A stretch of DNA of 64,000 nt from Nostoc sp. CHAB 5836 (GCF_020829445.1 NZ_JAIVFV010000006.1:1-64000); one strand, 5' to 3'; positions 52,261 to 61,493 are shown, numbered from the stretch's first letter. Made by a program: numbers and translations. The notes: a model not told the origin generated them from the letters alone.

Positions 52261-53118
52261 ATGCAAAACCGCAACTTGACAGCTACAACCACACTAGGAA
52301 AACCATTAGACAGTACAACCAGCAGCCGTAGACCTTTCCTAGAAATTAAAGACGTTACCAAAGTTTATCCGACAAAGAAAGGCCCCTTCACCGTACTCGA
52401 CGGCGTTAACCTCAACGTCGAACAGGGCGAGTTTCTTTGTGTCATCGGTCACTCTGGCTGTGGCAAATCGACACTACTAAATATGGTATCTGGTTTTAAC
52501 TTTCCTACCTCTGGTCAAGTCTTGCTGGAAGGAGAACCCATTATCAAGCCAGGCCCAGACAGAATGGTTGTCTTCCAAAACTATGCCTTGCTACCTTGGC
52601 GGACTGCTTTTGAAAACATTTACTTAGCTGTTAACGCCGTTTATCCCAACAAACCACAAGCCGAAAAAAGAGCGATCGTGCGCGATCATTTGGCAATGGT
52701 GGGACTGGGTGATGCAATGGAAAAGAAACCAATGCAAATGTCCGGTGGGATGAGACAACGGGTTTCCATCGCCCGTGCTTTGGCGATTCGTCCGAAAGTC
52801 TTAATTTTAGATGAACCTTTTGGGGCGCTGGATGCCATCACCAAAGAAGAATTACAGGAAGAATTGCTCAAAATTTGGGGCGATAACCGTTGTACAGTAT
52901 TGATGATTACTCACGACATCGATGAGGCACTATTTTTAGCAGACAAATTGGTAATGATGACCAATGGCCCCCATGCGAAAATTGGCGAAGTCCTGGAAAT
53001 TCCTTTTTCTCGTCCGCGCGATCGCAGCCGGATCATGGAAGATCCGCAATACTACCAACTGCGTAACTATGCCCTAGACTTCCTCTTTAACCGCTTTGCC
53101 CATGATGATGTAGGTTAA
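52261..53118 (+). CDS. cmpD: bicarbonate ABC transporter ATPase CmpD
   Basis: About 285 residues, ATPase only. Walker A GHSGCGKST, Q-loop VVFQNYALLPW, signature MSGGMRQRV, Walker B VLILDEPFGALD, His in LMITHDIDEALF. I start at the ATG at 52261 (MQNRNLTATTTLGK) rather than an in-frame TTG at 52219. It pairs with CmpC to drive BCT1. Last gene of the cmp run. Confidence 0.92.
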   Translation: MQNRNLTATTTLGKPLDSTTSSRRPFLEIKDVTKVYPTKKGPFTVLDGVNLNVEQGEFLCVIGHSGCGKSTLLNMVSGFNFPTSGQVLLEGEPIIKPGPDRMVVFQNYALLPWRTAFENIYLAVNAVYPNKPQAEKRAIVRDHLAMVGLGDAMEKKPMQMSGGMRQRVSIARALAIRPKVLILDEPFGALDAITKEELQEELLKIWGDNRCTVLMITHDIDEALFLADKLVMMTNGPHAKIGEVLEIPFSRPRDRSRIMEDPQYYQLRNYALDFLFNRFAHDDVG

Positions 53119-53346
53119 GCTAATCTCCTTAATTTTTGCAGAATAGTTTTTGTTCCTCCCGCCACCATCTGGTATGGTAGCGGGAGAAATGCGTTGAGCT
53201 TCTAGCTAATGTTCTTGACATAGGCGATCGCACCCCATACTTTAGGCATTTAGAAAGTAAACCAAAAGGAAGCTCAAACTAACTGCGTCCACAAGTTATA
53301 AAGTATGTGTAGAGAAAACAGCGAGTATGTTGAGAAAAAAATCTGT

Positions 53347-53826
53347 ATGACTAGCTACTCAGAAACCCTAACTAGTAACGAATCCATTGATGAGTTAATC
53401 GCCGAGACAACAAGCATTAATCATTTGGAGGTAATTGAAAATGTCATCGACTCTTTGGAACAAGATAATAGTGCGATGGTTAGCCACACTCCAGAAAGTG
53501 GTTATCTCTGGAAATTTAAGTATGGAAGTGTGGAAGTATTTGTCCAACTCAACGGGACAACCGATGAAGATACTATAACGGTTTGGTCTACAGTGCTAAA
53601 TTTACCTGCCAAAAATGAACCTAAATTGATGCGGTATCTTTTGGAGTTAAACTGCTCTAGTACTTTTGAAGCGCGTTTTGGTATTATCGAAAACCAAGTG
53701 GTTGTAATATCGACACGCACCTTAGCGGAGTTATCTCCTGGCGAAGTGTCTCGGCTAATTACCATTGTGGCAACGATCGCTGATAATAACGATGAAGCTT
53801 TACAGACTGAATTTGGTGTGAGTTAA
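53347..53826 (+). CDS. YbjN-domain protein
   Basis: About 159 residues, acidic, soluble. The pattern fits the YbjN / type III chaperone-like fold: VIENVIDSLEQ at the front, YLWKFKYGSVEVFVQLN, then LPAKNEPKLMRYLLELNCSSTFEARFGIIENQVVVISTRTL, ending in a long helix. Start chosen at ATG 53347 over 53305, since family proteins start near this point. The function of the family is unclear (a putative chaperone-like or stress role). Between cmpD and a lipoate ligase-like gene. Confidence 0.8.
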   Translation: MTSYSETLTSNESIDELIAETTSINHLEVIENVIDSLEQDNSAMVSHTPESGYLWKFKYGSVEVFVQLNGTTDEDTITVWSTVLNLPAKNEPKLMRYLLELNCSSTFEARFGIIENQVVVISTRTLAELSPGEVSRLITIVATIADNNDEALQTEFGVS

Positions 53827-53871
53827 GGAATTTTCGATTTTGGATTTTAGATTGGGCTATTGCTGCATCGG

Positions 53872-54606
53872 ATGCGTAATAATCAGGTTTGGCGACTAAT
53901 TCCTTTGCTAGAGGCGGCTGGTAATGTGCAGATGGCCATTGACCGATGGTTGCTAGAACAGCACTATTGGGGAAAGCATCCGCCAACCTTACGCTTTTAT
54001 ACCTGGTCGCCACCGGCCATTTCTCTCGGCTATCATCAACGCCAATACCCTGAATATTGGCAAGATTTGACTTGGAAAGGCCAAAAACTAGATTTGGTGC
54101 AGCGTCCTACTGGGGGACGGGCGGTGCTACACCAAGGTGATTTAACTTACGCTGTAGTCACATCTGGACTGACGGGTAGTCGCCTCCAGGTATATGAAAA
54201 AATTTGTGAGTTTTTGATTCAAGGGTGGCGATCGCTTGGCATAGAATTACATTATGGTACGGCTGGGCGAGGTTACATCCACAACCCTAACTGTTTTGGC
54301 ACAGCAACTAGTGCAGATTTAGTTTTACCAGATGGTGGCAAACTCATTGGTAGCGCTCAATTGCGACGTGGTGGGGTAATTCTGCAACATGGTTCCATCC
54401 GTTTGCAACCTGATGCTGAACTGTTTACTCAAGTATTTGGTGCAGAATCTTTTACCAACGTAAAACTGCATCCAACTTTGACTGTGGAAAAGATTATTGC
54501 AGCTTTAGTTGCCGCAGCTAGTAATTGTTTTGATATGCAGATAGAGGTGAAACCCCTGTCGCAATGTGAGTGGGAAGCAGTCCGCAACCCAAAGCCTATA
54601 GTTTAG
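53872..54606 (+). CDS. lipoate-protein ligase A / octanoyltransferase family protein
   Basis: About 244 residues of the BPL/LPL fold. RPTGGRAVLHQGDLTYAVV is the RRxxGGGxVxHxxGxxxY-like motif, and the substrate Lys is in DGGKLIGSAQLRR. There is also a Cys in NPNCFGTAT where LipM-type octanoyltransferases have their acyl Cys, so transfer of octanoate from ACP is as likely as ATP-dependent lipoylation. Start at ATG 53872 instead of the upstream TTG at 53860. Not in an evident operon. Confidence 0.85.
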   Translation: MRNNQVWRLIPLLEAAGNVQMAIDRWLLEQHYWGKHPPTLRFYTWSPPAISLGYHQRQYPEYWQDLTWKGQKLDLVQRPTGGRAVLHQGDLTYAVVTSGLTGSRLQVYEKICEFLIQGWRSLGIELHYGTAGRGYIHNPNCFGTATSADLVLPDGGKLIGSAQLRRGGVILQHGSIRLQPDAELFTQVFGAESFTNVKLHPTLTVEKIIAALVAAASNCFDMQIEVKPLSQCEWEAVRNPKPIV

Positions 54607-55090
54607 CTAAACCAAAAATTCATTTCGCCCCACACGCCCTGACAATTCAGGTCATCTGGAAAACCTCACTTCTCTTTCTTCTCTTTCTTTGCGTCCTTGG
54701 CGTCCTTGGCGGTTCGTTAAAAAAATTGACTTTGGCAAAGAGTTTTAGCCTTAACTGAACTGTATTGGGTTAGGGGGTTAGGTTTTTGGTGGACTTTTCC
54801 ACATAACCGTGCCCCTACCCCGTAGTCTATTTACCTGAAAATAGCTGTAAATCCCCGTTCGGCTGACGCTCACGAAACGCCTAAATTTATTTATGGAGAT
54901 TCCTCCTAGCTTCTACGTCCTTAAACAACAATAGGGTTCAGTTAGCGTCAAAAACCTTGTATTGCGTAGGTTGGGGAGCCACTGCGTTGGGCGGGTTCCC
55001 CGACTTGAAGCACGTGGCGTTTGAGGAACGAAACCCAATCGAAGAGCGGGGTTTGTTGGGTTTCACGACCTTCAACCCAAGCGTATTGCC
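54607..55090. repeat. 484-bp gap filled with dispersed elements
   Basis: 54660-54772 is a reverse, rearranged copy of the element at 46632. atttacctgaaaatagctgt at 54825 is one end of the element family seen at 59861. 54960-55085 (tagaggttggg-type, ggttccccgacttg) is a further common repeat. No gene is supported. Confidence 0.55.
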
Positions 55091-55882
55091 TTAAACAATT
55101 CGAGTTACTTGCTGATTCACGCGGGGACGACCAAAGCGTTCCCAAGCACTTCCTCCTCGTAGAAACAACTCTAAAAAGCGCAATGGTTCTCCGGAATCGC
55201 CTCTTGACCAACCGGAACTACCAGGAGCAAAAGCTAAAGTTCCTTCAGACACCTTGAAACTGCCATCAGAATACACTGCATCACTGACCACATCTCCAAT
55301 TCGGATCACGATCTTGGTTTGAGGCTTCAAGTTCAGCGTATGCGCCCCAATAGTTGTTTTGATGTTGCCGTAGCCATCAACCCAGGCAATTTGATCTGGT
55401 GGAACATCTGGGATTTGCTCACTCTGAAGACTATCTCCCAGAAGGCTAAAATCTTCACTCATAATGGCAGATGCAGCCGGAGGAAAGACATCCCGTGAGC
55501 GAAACTGCGAACCACCACGAGAAACGTTGACCACTCGCAACTCCTTTGTATAATCTTTGATAAAGGAGAGTGTGTAGCCCGCATTTACACCCACTACTTT
55601 TACACCATTGGATAAAAGGGCATAAGTTAGTCCTTCACCTTCATTATCTCGACGGGCTTCAGGATCATCTTTACGAGGGGCGCAATTGTGATAAATTAGG
55701 CGATCGCTAGGGCCTGGGTTGAGTCCTAGTTGGGCAATCCAGAATCCCGTTGCCAAGGTACTAAATGCTGGAACCGAAAGCAAATGAATTTGGGCATGGG
55801 GAAAAGTCATCAGCAGACGTTGTGTGACTTCAGTAAATGCCGGATCTCCTGTACCGTAGTCTGCAATGACGCAGATAAACAT
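55091..55882 (-). CDS. divergent DUF62 (SAM hydroxide adenosyltransferase/halogenase-like) protein
   Basis: 263 residues. The overall order follows the DUF62 family: ADYGTGDPAFTEV for the usual TDFG start, FRSRDVFPPAASAI for the usual FHGRDIFGPAAA, then VDGYGNIKTT for DDFGN, and a C-terminal beta-barrel with FAPGSSGWSRGDSGEPL. However, the catalytic His (FHGRD) is Arg here, and the VIDPGVG Asp region is replaced by IYHNCAPRK, so the known Asp-Arg-His hydroxide triad is lost. Function is uncertain; a SAM-binding or different adenosyl-transfer role is possible. Confidence 0.75.
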   Translation of the reverse strand: MFICVIADYGTGDPAFTEVTQRLLMTFPHAQIHLLSVPAFSTLATGFWIAQLGLNPGPSDRLIYHNCAPRKDDPEARRDNEGEGLTYALLSNGVKVVGVNAGYTLSFIKDYTKELRVVNVSRGGSQFRSRDVFPPAASAIMSEDFSLLGDSLQSEQIPDVPPDQIAWVDGYGNIKTTIGAHTLNLKPQTKIVIRIGDVVSDAVYSDGSFKVSEGTLAFAPGSSGWSRGDSGEPLRFLELFLRGGSAWERFGRPRVNQQVTRIV

Positions 55883-56202
55883 TCTGCTGCTCCTTCTGAT
55901 GGATAGTAATTTGCAATCAATGGTTAGGCAATGGGTGGTGTTAAAACGCCCCAGTCAACCTGCCTCATCAGCAGTTTAGGTGTGATCTCAACTATATGCA
56001 AGATTTCTATATAACATTAAGTGCAATTTTCTCGTAAAAAGATGCTGGAACCATACAACTTACAGCGTTTTTTCGGTAAGTAAGGGCACAACAATGTTGT
56101 GCCCTTACAATAAATTTTGCATAATTTTGATCCAATAGCGGTGATATGTGGTAGTAAATTAGGCATCTCTCCTTGCACAAAAACTTTTTGGTTTATTGAA
56201 CA
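55883..56202. repeat. 320-bp gap with 13-bp perfect hairpin (56080-56108)
   Basis: gtaagggcacaac pairs perfectly with gttgtgcccttac over a 3-nt loop: a dispersed cyanobacterial hairpin type, without a T-run. Nothing else is seen. Confidence 0.75.
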
Positions 56203-56745
56203 ATGGAAACATTAGAAAATTATCAGTTAATTTTGAAAATGGGTAAAACTACGACAGAAAAAGCTTTAGAGTTGTTTGACGCTCTTGAACCCGTAAACTT
56301 AGACTTTATTTTTGGTTGTTGGCAAGGATCTGGACTACATACAGATCATCCAATGGATGGTTTATTAGAAATTTCTAATTGGTATGGGAAAAAATTTATA
56401 GATTCTGAAAATGTCCAGCCGTTGTTATTTTTAGATAGTCAGGGGAAAATTTTTCAGGTTGCGCCTAATCCCACTTTAATGAACTGGGTTTTGAAATTAC
56501 CGATCCCCAAAAATAATTCTCTGAAACCGTTAGTGGTGTCTATTAATTCTTTACTTAAAACAGAGAAAAGTCAAGCCAGGCTGCGAATGATGGAGTATAG
56601 AGGAAAAGTGACTGCTACAATGATTTATGATTATTTGCCGATCAATGATTCTTTTAGAAAAGTAGATGAAAATACTGTGCTAGGAATTATGGATTATAAA
56701 AACCTACCTCAACCTTTCTTTTTTATTCTCAAGCGATGCTTTTAG
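56203..56745 (+). CDS. DUF4334 / GXWXG-domain protein
   Basis: 180 residues. The N-terminal GxWxG motif FGCWQGSGLHTDHPMDG is followed by a linker, then the DUF4334 half (ARLRMMEYRGKVTATMIYDYLPINDSFRKVDENTVLGIMD), which is the standard two-part architecture. Probably a small beta-barrel ligand-binding protein; the biological role is unknown. Monocistronic. Confidence 0.88.
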   Translation: METLENYQLILKMGKTTTEKALELFDALEPVNLDFIFGCWQGSGLHTDHPMDGLLEISNWYGKKFIDSENVQPLLFLDSQGKIFQVAPNPTLMNWVLKLPIPKNNSLKPLVVSINSLLKTEKSQARLRMMEYRGKVTATMIYDYLPINDSFRKVDENTVLGIMDYKNLPQPFFFILKRCF

Positions 56746-56891
56746 CTTTTAGAGCCTATTAGCCTTACTAATATGCCGCTCAATTGGTCACTTATTTATG
56801 AAATGCTGTACTTAGTTGTGGGTATAGAGGCGTACTAATATAAAAAAATACTAGTACGAACATCAAGTGCCGCGAGATACAAAGCGCAAAT

Positions 56892-57046
56892 CAAGTACGT
56901 TGGTGCGAAAAAACTAAAGTATGTTACGAAACGGAAATAAGCTTAAAACCCTTACTAATGACAAATACCTCGGCTTCGCTCAGTACAAGTGACGAATGAC
57001 AAATGACAGCCTTAGCCAGTTAATTTTAATTGCGCCTACTTACTTA
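56892..57046 (+). mobile_element. MITE family A, copy 4
   Basis: Ends caagtacgttggtgcg and gcgcctacttactta. The heptamer core is interrupted by a cctcggcttcgctcagtac small dispersed repeat, i.e. a repeat within a repeat. Confidence 0.85.
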
Positions 57047-57059
57047 GTGCCATTGCCAA

Positions 57060-57587
57060 CTAAACCTTTGCTTCCAAAGATTTGAGTAACTCGGTATTCA
57101 CACCCGACTCACGAGTCAGGGCAATTTTGCCAGTACGGGCAATTTCTCTCAAACCAAATTTTTGCAACACCTGGACGATCGCTACCATTTTACCTGGATC
57201 TCCCACAACTTCTAAGGTGAGGAAATCTTCCGCCACGTCCACGACTCGCGCCCGGAAAATCTGAGACAGTTCGATCACTTCTGAGCGATTGCTGCTACTA
57301 GCATTCACCTTCAAAAGCATCAATTCCCGCTCGACGCAAGGAGTTTCGGTAATGTCCTGTACTTTCAGGACATTGACTAACTTGTATAATTGCTTGGTGA
57401 GTTGCTCGATGACGCGATCGTCACCAGGTATAACCATTGTAATTCGGGAGACTCCTCCTTGTTCAGCAGGGCCAACAGCAAGGCTTTCAATATTAAAGCC
57501 GCGACGGGCAAATAAACCAGAAATGCGGGAAAGAACACCCGCCTCATCTTCTACGAGAACTGAAAGGGTATGTTTCATCTTCGCCAA
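57060..57587 (-). CDS. ilvN: acetolactate synthase small (regulatory) subunit IlvN
   Basis: Valine-sensing regulatory subunit of acetohydroxyacid synthase. 175 residues. An N-terminal ACT domain ([30 protein letters not shown]) and a second ACT-like half ([23 protein letters not shown]) are joined by a hydrophilic linker: normal bacterial IlvN. The catalytic subunit ilvB is not adjacent, as often in cyanobacteria. Confidence 0.95.
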   Translation of the reverse strand: MAKMKHTLSVLVEDEAGVLSRISGLFARRGFNIESLAVGPAEQGGVSRITMVIPGDDRVIEQLTKQLYKLVNVLKVQDITETPCVERELMLLKVNASSSNRSEVIELSQIFRARVVDVAEDFLTLEVVGDPGKMVAIVQVLQKFGLREIARTGKIALTRESGVNTELLKSLEAKV

Positions 57588-57836
57588 CAGAGGCTAGAGC
57601 AGGAATTGAGTAACGCAGACACTACCTAACGGCTACGCCAGACGTACTACCGCACTAAAAAAGTCAGTGCGGCCTTCTATTTTAAACTTAATAGTTGCAC
57701 TGATTGCATTCTTTAGAGAGAAATTGTCTGGAAATCATACTACTAGCACGAATTTTATTGAATGTATATCTTTTTGTTGGCAGATGCAGGATTTTTCTAA
57801 AGCTTTTATACTCAGATTTAACCTAACGCACAAGTC

Positions 57837-58194
57837 CCCACCCTCAAAAGCGATTTTGCCAAGGAATTATTCTCCCGCAAACATCGCGCCTCTTAGTAGG
57901 GTGGGGATAGAGAGATCTCGATGAGGATTCGATCCAGAATTTGTTTTTACTTGGTAAAAGCAAATTCTGCATCTAATCCCCAGGATTTTCTGGTAGGATA
58001 GCTAATGTCTTGACCATCAATGCCATAAGCGAAAACCAAGCTAGTAGGTATATGTTGCAAGAAAAAGTTTGGGTCTTGGGAACCAAGACTCCTGACAAGA
58101 GGAGGGAATGTCAGACTTTCTAGAACTACGAAGTTCTGGAGGCTGTTCCCGATCAATTGGGAAGCGCCGTCCGTCTTACGGCGCGGTAGTTCAC
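57837..58194 (+). mobile_element. possible non-autonomous IS605-like element
   Basis: Left part: ccccaccct and agggtgggg inverted repeats (57837-57845 / 57899-57908). Right part: a string of four hairpins (cttgg/ccaag, ctcct/gaggag, agaact/agttct, ttccc/gggaa), then gcgccgt/acggcgc (58164-58184) and the ending ggtagttcac, which I know from cyanobacterial TnpB-type right ends. No ORF is supported. Ends just before the BON gene RBS. Confidence 0.45.
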
Positions 58195-58221
58195 TGAGCC
58201 TCTAATAGGAGAAAAGCATAT

Positions 58222-58587
58222 ATGGGTTGGTTAAAAAGACTATTTGGATTGGAAAAACCTGAAAATGCAGAAGTAAATCCGACTGCACAGGCAATACGGC
58301 AAGCTCCTAGTTCTAATGTCGCTACTGCTACGCAATCAATACCCCCAGAACGTCTGGGATTAAGCGGAGAATATGATCAAAGTGGTTTAGCAAAGCGGGT
58401 AGCGTTGGCATTTGATCAAGACCCCCAACTCGAAGATGTTGATACCCTTTGGGTTGCTCAGACAGGAAGCACTGTGGTATTGAAAGGTAAAGTTCCCAGT
58501 CAAGAAATTCTTAACAAAATGATTTCTGTGGCGCGTTCTGTGAATGGTACTACAGATGTTGACACTAACCAAGCCACTATTGGCTAG
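58222..58587 (+). CDS. BON-domain protein
   Basis: 121 residues. A short amphipathic start (MGWLKRLFGLEKP), a Ser/Thr/Gln-rich linker, then one BON domain (about 55-118: GLAKRVALAFDQDPQLEDVDTLWV ... VVLKGKVPSQEILNKMISVARSVNGTTDVD). BON domains bind phospholipid membranes or peptides. No signal peptide, so likely cytosolic and membrane-associated. A strong RBS (taggagaa) precedes the ATG. Confidence 0.9.
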   Translation: MGWLKRLFGLEKPENAEVNPTAQAIRQAPSSNVATATQSIPPERLGLSGEYDQSGLAKRVALAFDQDPQLEDVDTLWVAQTGSTVVLKGKVPSQEILNKMISVARSVNGTTDVDTNQATIG

Positions 58588-58758
58588 GTGTTAATACCAC
58601 TTCTTTGTGAAGCTGCATATATTTACCCCCCGGCTACGCCGTCCCCCCAAAGCATCGGGGGGTATTATTATGTGCATTTTCATCCAGAATTGGTATAAAG
58701 AATTCAATTGTCTGTTCGCTAGTCCAATCCTTGCTCAACAAAAAGTAAAAAATAACTT

Positions 58759-59742
58759 TTAAGCTATTACTCCTGAAAGCGGGTGCAGTAGTGTTAAATG
58801 AAAACTATGTCTGGTTTCAGTTTTCAGATACCGTTCTTGCAAAGGTTGCCACTGCTGCCACGACTGGTAACGATTTTCAGTTAACAAATTAGCAAGGGTG
58901 GGTAAGTGGGTCTGAATTTCTGACTTGAAGACATCTGCAAGCCAGTCAGTTAATACGGCACTATCCTGCATCGTACCCAAAATCTCTTGGATACTTTTCA
59001 CTTCTGTAAGATAAGCTCCGTAAGACTCACCATATAAGTCAGTAAATAACTCCATCTGGTAGCGTATACGTTTAGATTCTTTTCGTAAACTATGAAGAAT
59101 TTCACCTTCTGTTGTCAATTGTTTTTCTATCTTTTCTGGTTTCCAGTTTTTCTGGATTTTCACTTCTGATTCCACAAATTCGGTGCCAACTAGCCAACCC
59201 GGATGCAGTAAGAAGATACTCACTTCTGGTAAAAGTAAGTCTGGTAGTACTTGCCCAATGGTAACAGATCCCAAAGGTTGATAACTGGGTTTCTCTAACC
59301 ACTTGTCTAATGCATCTTTTAAAGACTTATAAGATTCAGCTTTTAATGTTTTCTGTACACTCGATAGGACATCTTCACGTTGTTTAGCCAAAGCTGTGAA
59401 AGCTGTTTCGAGAGATTCCTGCTCTTTGCGGGGTAAGTTCGGTTTGTAATTGTTTTCCAAACTTTCTTTAAGTACGTCTAAATCTCGCAGACTACCAAGA
59501 CGACGAGCTATTTTACCAATATTTTTATCGCTGATTGGTTTGGGCACATCCAGCGCTAGCGCAAACCGGGTTATAGCTGTCCGTAGGCGGCGCATTCCCA
59601 CCCGCATTTGGTGCAGGGCTTCTGGATCTTCATCTTTCTTCACTGATTTTTCCCACTTAAAGGTTTTCTTAAAGTGTTTTTCAATCCCTTGGTAGGCGTA
59701 GTCCCCTAGAGTTTTTACCGTGGGTTCTGTGGCTAATTTCAT
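58759..59742 (-). CDS. CHAD-domain protein
   Basis: 327 residues, all-helical CHAD domain. N-terminal HQMRVGMRRLRTAITRFALAL and RRLGSLRDLDVL, and second-half SLRKESKRIRYQMELF and IQEILGTMQDSAVLTDWL: the four conserved helices with their Arg/Lys/His. CHAD domains bind polyphosphate. No CYTH triphosphatase domain is fused or adjacent. It stands alone, convergent with the BON gene. Confidence 0.92.
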   Translation of the reverse strand: MKLATEPTVKTLGDYAYQGIEKHFKKTFKWEKSVKKDEDPEALHQMRVGMRRLRTAITRFALALDVPKPISDKNIGKIARRLGSLRDLDVLKESLENNYKPNLPRKEQESLETAFTALAKQREDVLSSVQKTLKAESYKSLKDALDKWLEKPSYQPLGSVTIGQVLPDLLLPEVSIFLLHPGWLVGTEFVESEVKIQKNWKPEKIEKQLTTEGEILHSLRKESKRIRYQMELFTDLYGESYGAYLTEVKSIQEILGTMQDSAVLTDWLADVFKSEIQTHLPTLANLLTENRYQSWQQWQPLQERYLKTETRHSFHLTLLHPLSGVIA

Positions 59743-59756
59743 AGTTGATCTTAATG

Positions 59757-60148
59757 ACTACCTCTTGAGGTTATTGTATAATAACAACATTGGGCCAGAA
59801 AATTTTGCAGTGTTGCGACAGATTGCAGTAAAAAATTTAAGTTTGACAAAGAGTTTTAACCTTACAGCAGTTTTCATGTATTTGAACCACAAATAGACCT
59901 CTCTCCAAACCTCTCTCCTACGAGGAGAGAGGCTTTGATTTTCTCCCCTTCCCTTGTAGGGAAGGGGCTGGGGGTTAGGTTTCATAATTGTGGTTCATTT
60001 ACCTGAAAATCGCTGTAACCCAAGCAGATTGATGCTGATCTAGCTAAATCAATTCCTCAGAATCGTTACCACCAGAACGATCAGCATCGAAGAATATCCC
60101 AAGACCAGAAACACCATTTGGTCATTTGATTCTTCTAGCTTATATTCA
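59757..60148. repeat. nested dispersed elements (outer 59861-60018, inner 59883-59997)
   Basis: Inner 115-bp element with tgaaccacaa/ttgtggttca ends and two hairpin cores. It lies within an outer pair ttacagcagttttcatgtat / atttacctgaaaatcgctgtaa. Outer-type ends also occur at 23258 and 54825. No gene. Confidence 0.6.
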
Positions 60149-60553
60149 CTATAGATTTGTAGAGATTGCCTGTACGGGACAGCTGGGGATACACTGTTCG
60201 CAGACGATACAGCGCGATCGCGTGAATGTCAACTTGTATGTCTCTGGGTGCAGGGTGAGGGCTTCGGTAGGACAAACCCCAGTACATAAGCCACAGTGGA
60301 CACAGATATCTGGGTCAATAGCAATTTCGCCTAATGTATGAGAAACGTTAACATGGCGCGATCGCATCCAGTCGATCGCCGCATCTAATTGATCGATGTC
60401 TCCCGATAGTTCCACTACCAGTTTACCAATTTGATTTGGAGCAACTTGGGCGCGGATAATATTGGCGGCGACGTTGAACTCTTTGGCCAGTAGGTAAGTG
60501 ACTGGCATTTGCACAGCGCGTTTCGGGAAGGTGAGTGTTACTCGTTTTTTCAC
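60149..60553 (-). CDS. NIL-domain 2[4Fe-4S] ferredoxin-like protein
   Basis: 134 residues. The N-terminal NIL domain (about 1-72, VTLTFPKRAVQMPVTYLLAKEF) is of the type found in methionine ABC transporters. The C-terminal bacterial-type ferredoxin has two clusters: CVHCGLCTGVCP and CIVCEQCIPSCP. Cytosolic. In other bacteria NIL-ferredoxins are linked to sulfur/homocysteine metabolism (from memory), but nothing here decides this. Stands alone. Confidence 0.9.
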   Translation of the reverse strand: MKKRVTLTFPKRAVQMPVTYLLAKEFNVAANIIRAQVAPNQIGKLVVELSGDIDQLDAAIDWMRSRHVNVSHTLGEIAIDPDICVHCGLCTGVCPTEALTLHPETYKLTFTRSRCIVCEQCIPSCPVQAISTNL

Positions 60554-60607
60554 AGGTTTAGCAGAGGGTTTATTCTCTTGTAGCGTATTGAGAGTGTCGA
60601 TTTTAGA

Positions 60608-61315
60608 TTAACGCAAACCTAAAATTTCCGAAATTGCCCTGACAATATCCAGATAGAAGTTGCCTTTCACCGCCCGAAACAACTCAAATTGAGAGTCAGG
60701 GGCACCAAAAAATGGTCTGAGAAACCATCCTAACTGCATACCAACAAAGGCATAAAGCAATAACCAGGATCTTAAAATAGTGGTGCGGGTTTTTTTGCCA
60801 ACTTCATCTTGTTGAGAAAGTAATTGCATTCCTTCATAAAGAAATCAAACGCCAAAAATGCCTGTAATGCCAAAAATTAACACATTTAAAAGTTTAAAAA
60901 ATTGATAAGAATCGGGTGTAGTGATCAGAAAAAATAGCGTAACTGGTGCCAAGCTGAATAAAAGCACACTAATCACGGATACAGATGTGAGCAACACAAC
61001 GAAATGTTGTTGAATACTACTGCGAGAACCAAACAAAACATTAAAAAAGAACAAGGTCGGAAAACAAATAATCAGTGTGATTAAATAGAATGCTGGAAGT
61101 TTAATCGCACCAGATAATGCTTGTGCCCAACTATGGGATGCACCGATAATTGCTCCATAAATGGCAAAGAAGATAGAACTAGATACAAACAGAGAACTGA
61201 TTTTATTTTGTAATCGTACTCCCTGACGAATTTCTTCTAAAAAGGACTGGCGATCGCGCAATAAATTAATTAAAACACCAAATTGTTGAATTCCGCGATT
61301 TTGTTTTTTCAGCAT
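60608..61315 (-). pseudogene. Yip1-like multi-pass membrane protein broken by an in-frame TGA
   Basis: Reads through as 235 codons, homologous end to end with the intact 234-residue neighbour at 61494-62198. Codon 157 is TGA (GITGIFGV*FLYEG) where the neighbour has Ser (ALTGFIGVSSLYQA). No frameshift is needed, so a single C-to-G change explains it. The N-terminal 156 residues hold five of the six membrane helices. Either a recent pseudogene, a read-through case or a sequencing error. Confidence 0.85.
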
Positions 61316-61354
61316 AATTTTCTACCTGGTATATTTGTTTGAATTACTAATGAC

Positions 61355-61492
61355 TAAGTACGTTGGTGGGAAAAAAGTCAACTATGTTACGAAACGTAAA
61401 TAAGCTTAAAACCTTTACTAATGACAAATGACCAACGACAAAGGACAAATGACAGCCTTAGCCAGTTAACTTTAATTGCGCCAACCTACTTA
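61355..61492 (+). mobile_element. MITE family A, copy 5
   Basis: Ends taagtacgttggtggg and gcgccaacctactta. The core has tgacaaa/cgacaaa/ggacaaa units. It lies exactly between the two membrane-protein paralogues and ends at the 3' end of the intact one. Confidence 0.88.
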
Positions 61493-61493
61493 A

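Noticed and set aside
47590-53118. Reading the transporter as nitrate NrtABCD
   Set aside because: No nirA or narB is adjacent, and the binding protein has HPEE with Glu where NrtA has the nitrate-contacting Lys. CmpABCD fits better, though this rests on one residue and context.
57905-57935. Possible tRNA T-arm (ggattcgatcc)
   Set aside because: No acceptor or anticodon stem can be built around it.
57947-58156. 69-residue minus-strand ORF upstream of the BON gene
   Set aside because: It lies across a string of hairpins that read better as a transposon end/RNA; no family resemblance.
60608-60829. Separate 73-residue gene starting at an internal ATG
   Set aside because: It is in frame with, and aligned to, the C-terminus of the paralogue; there is no properly spaced RBS, so it is the tail of the broken gene.
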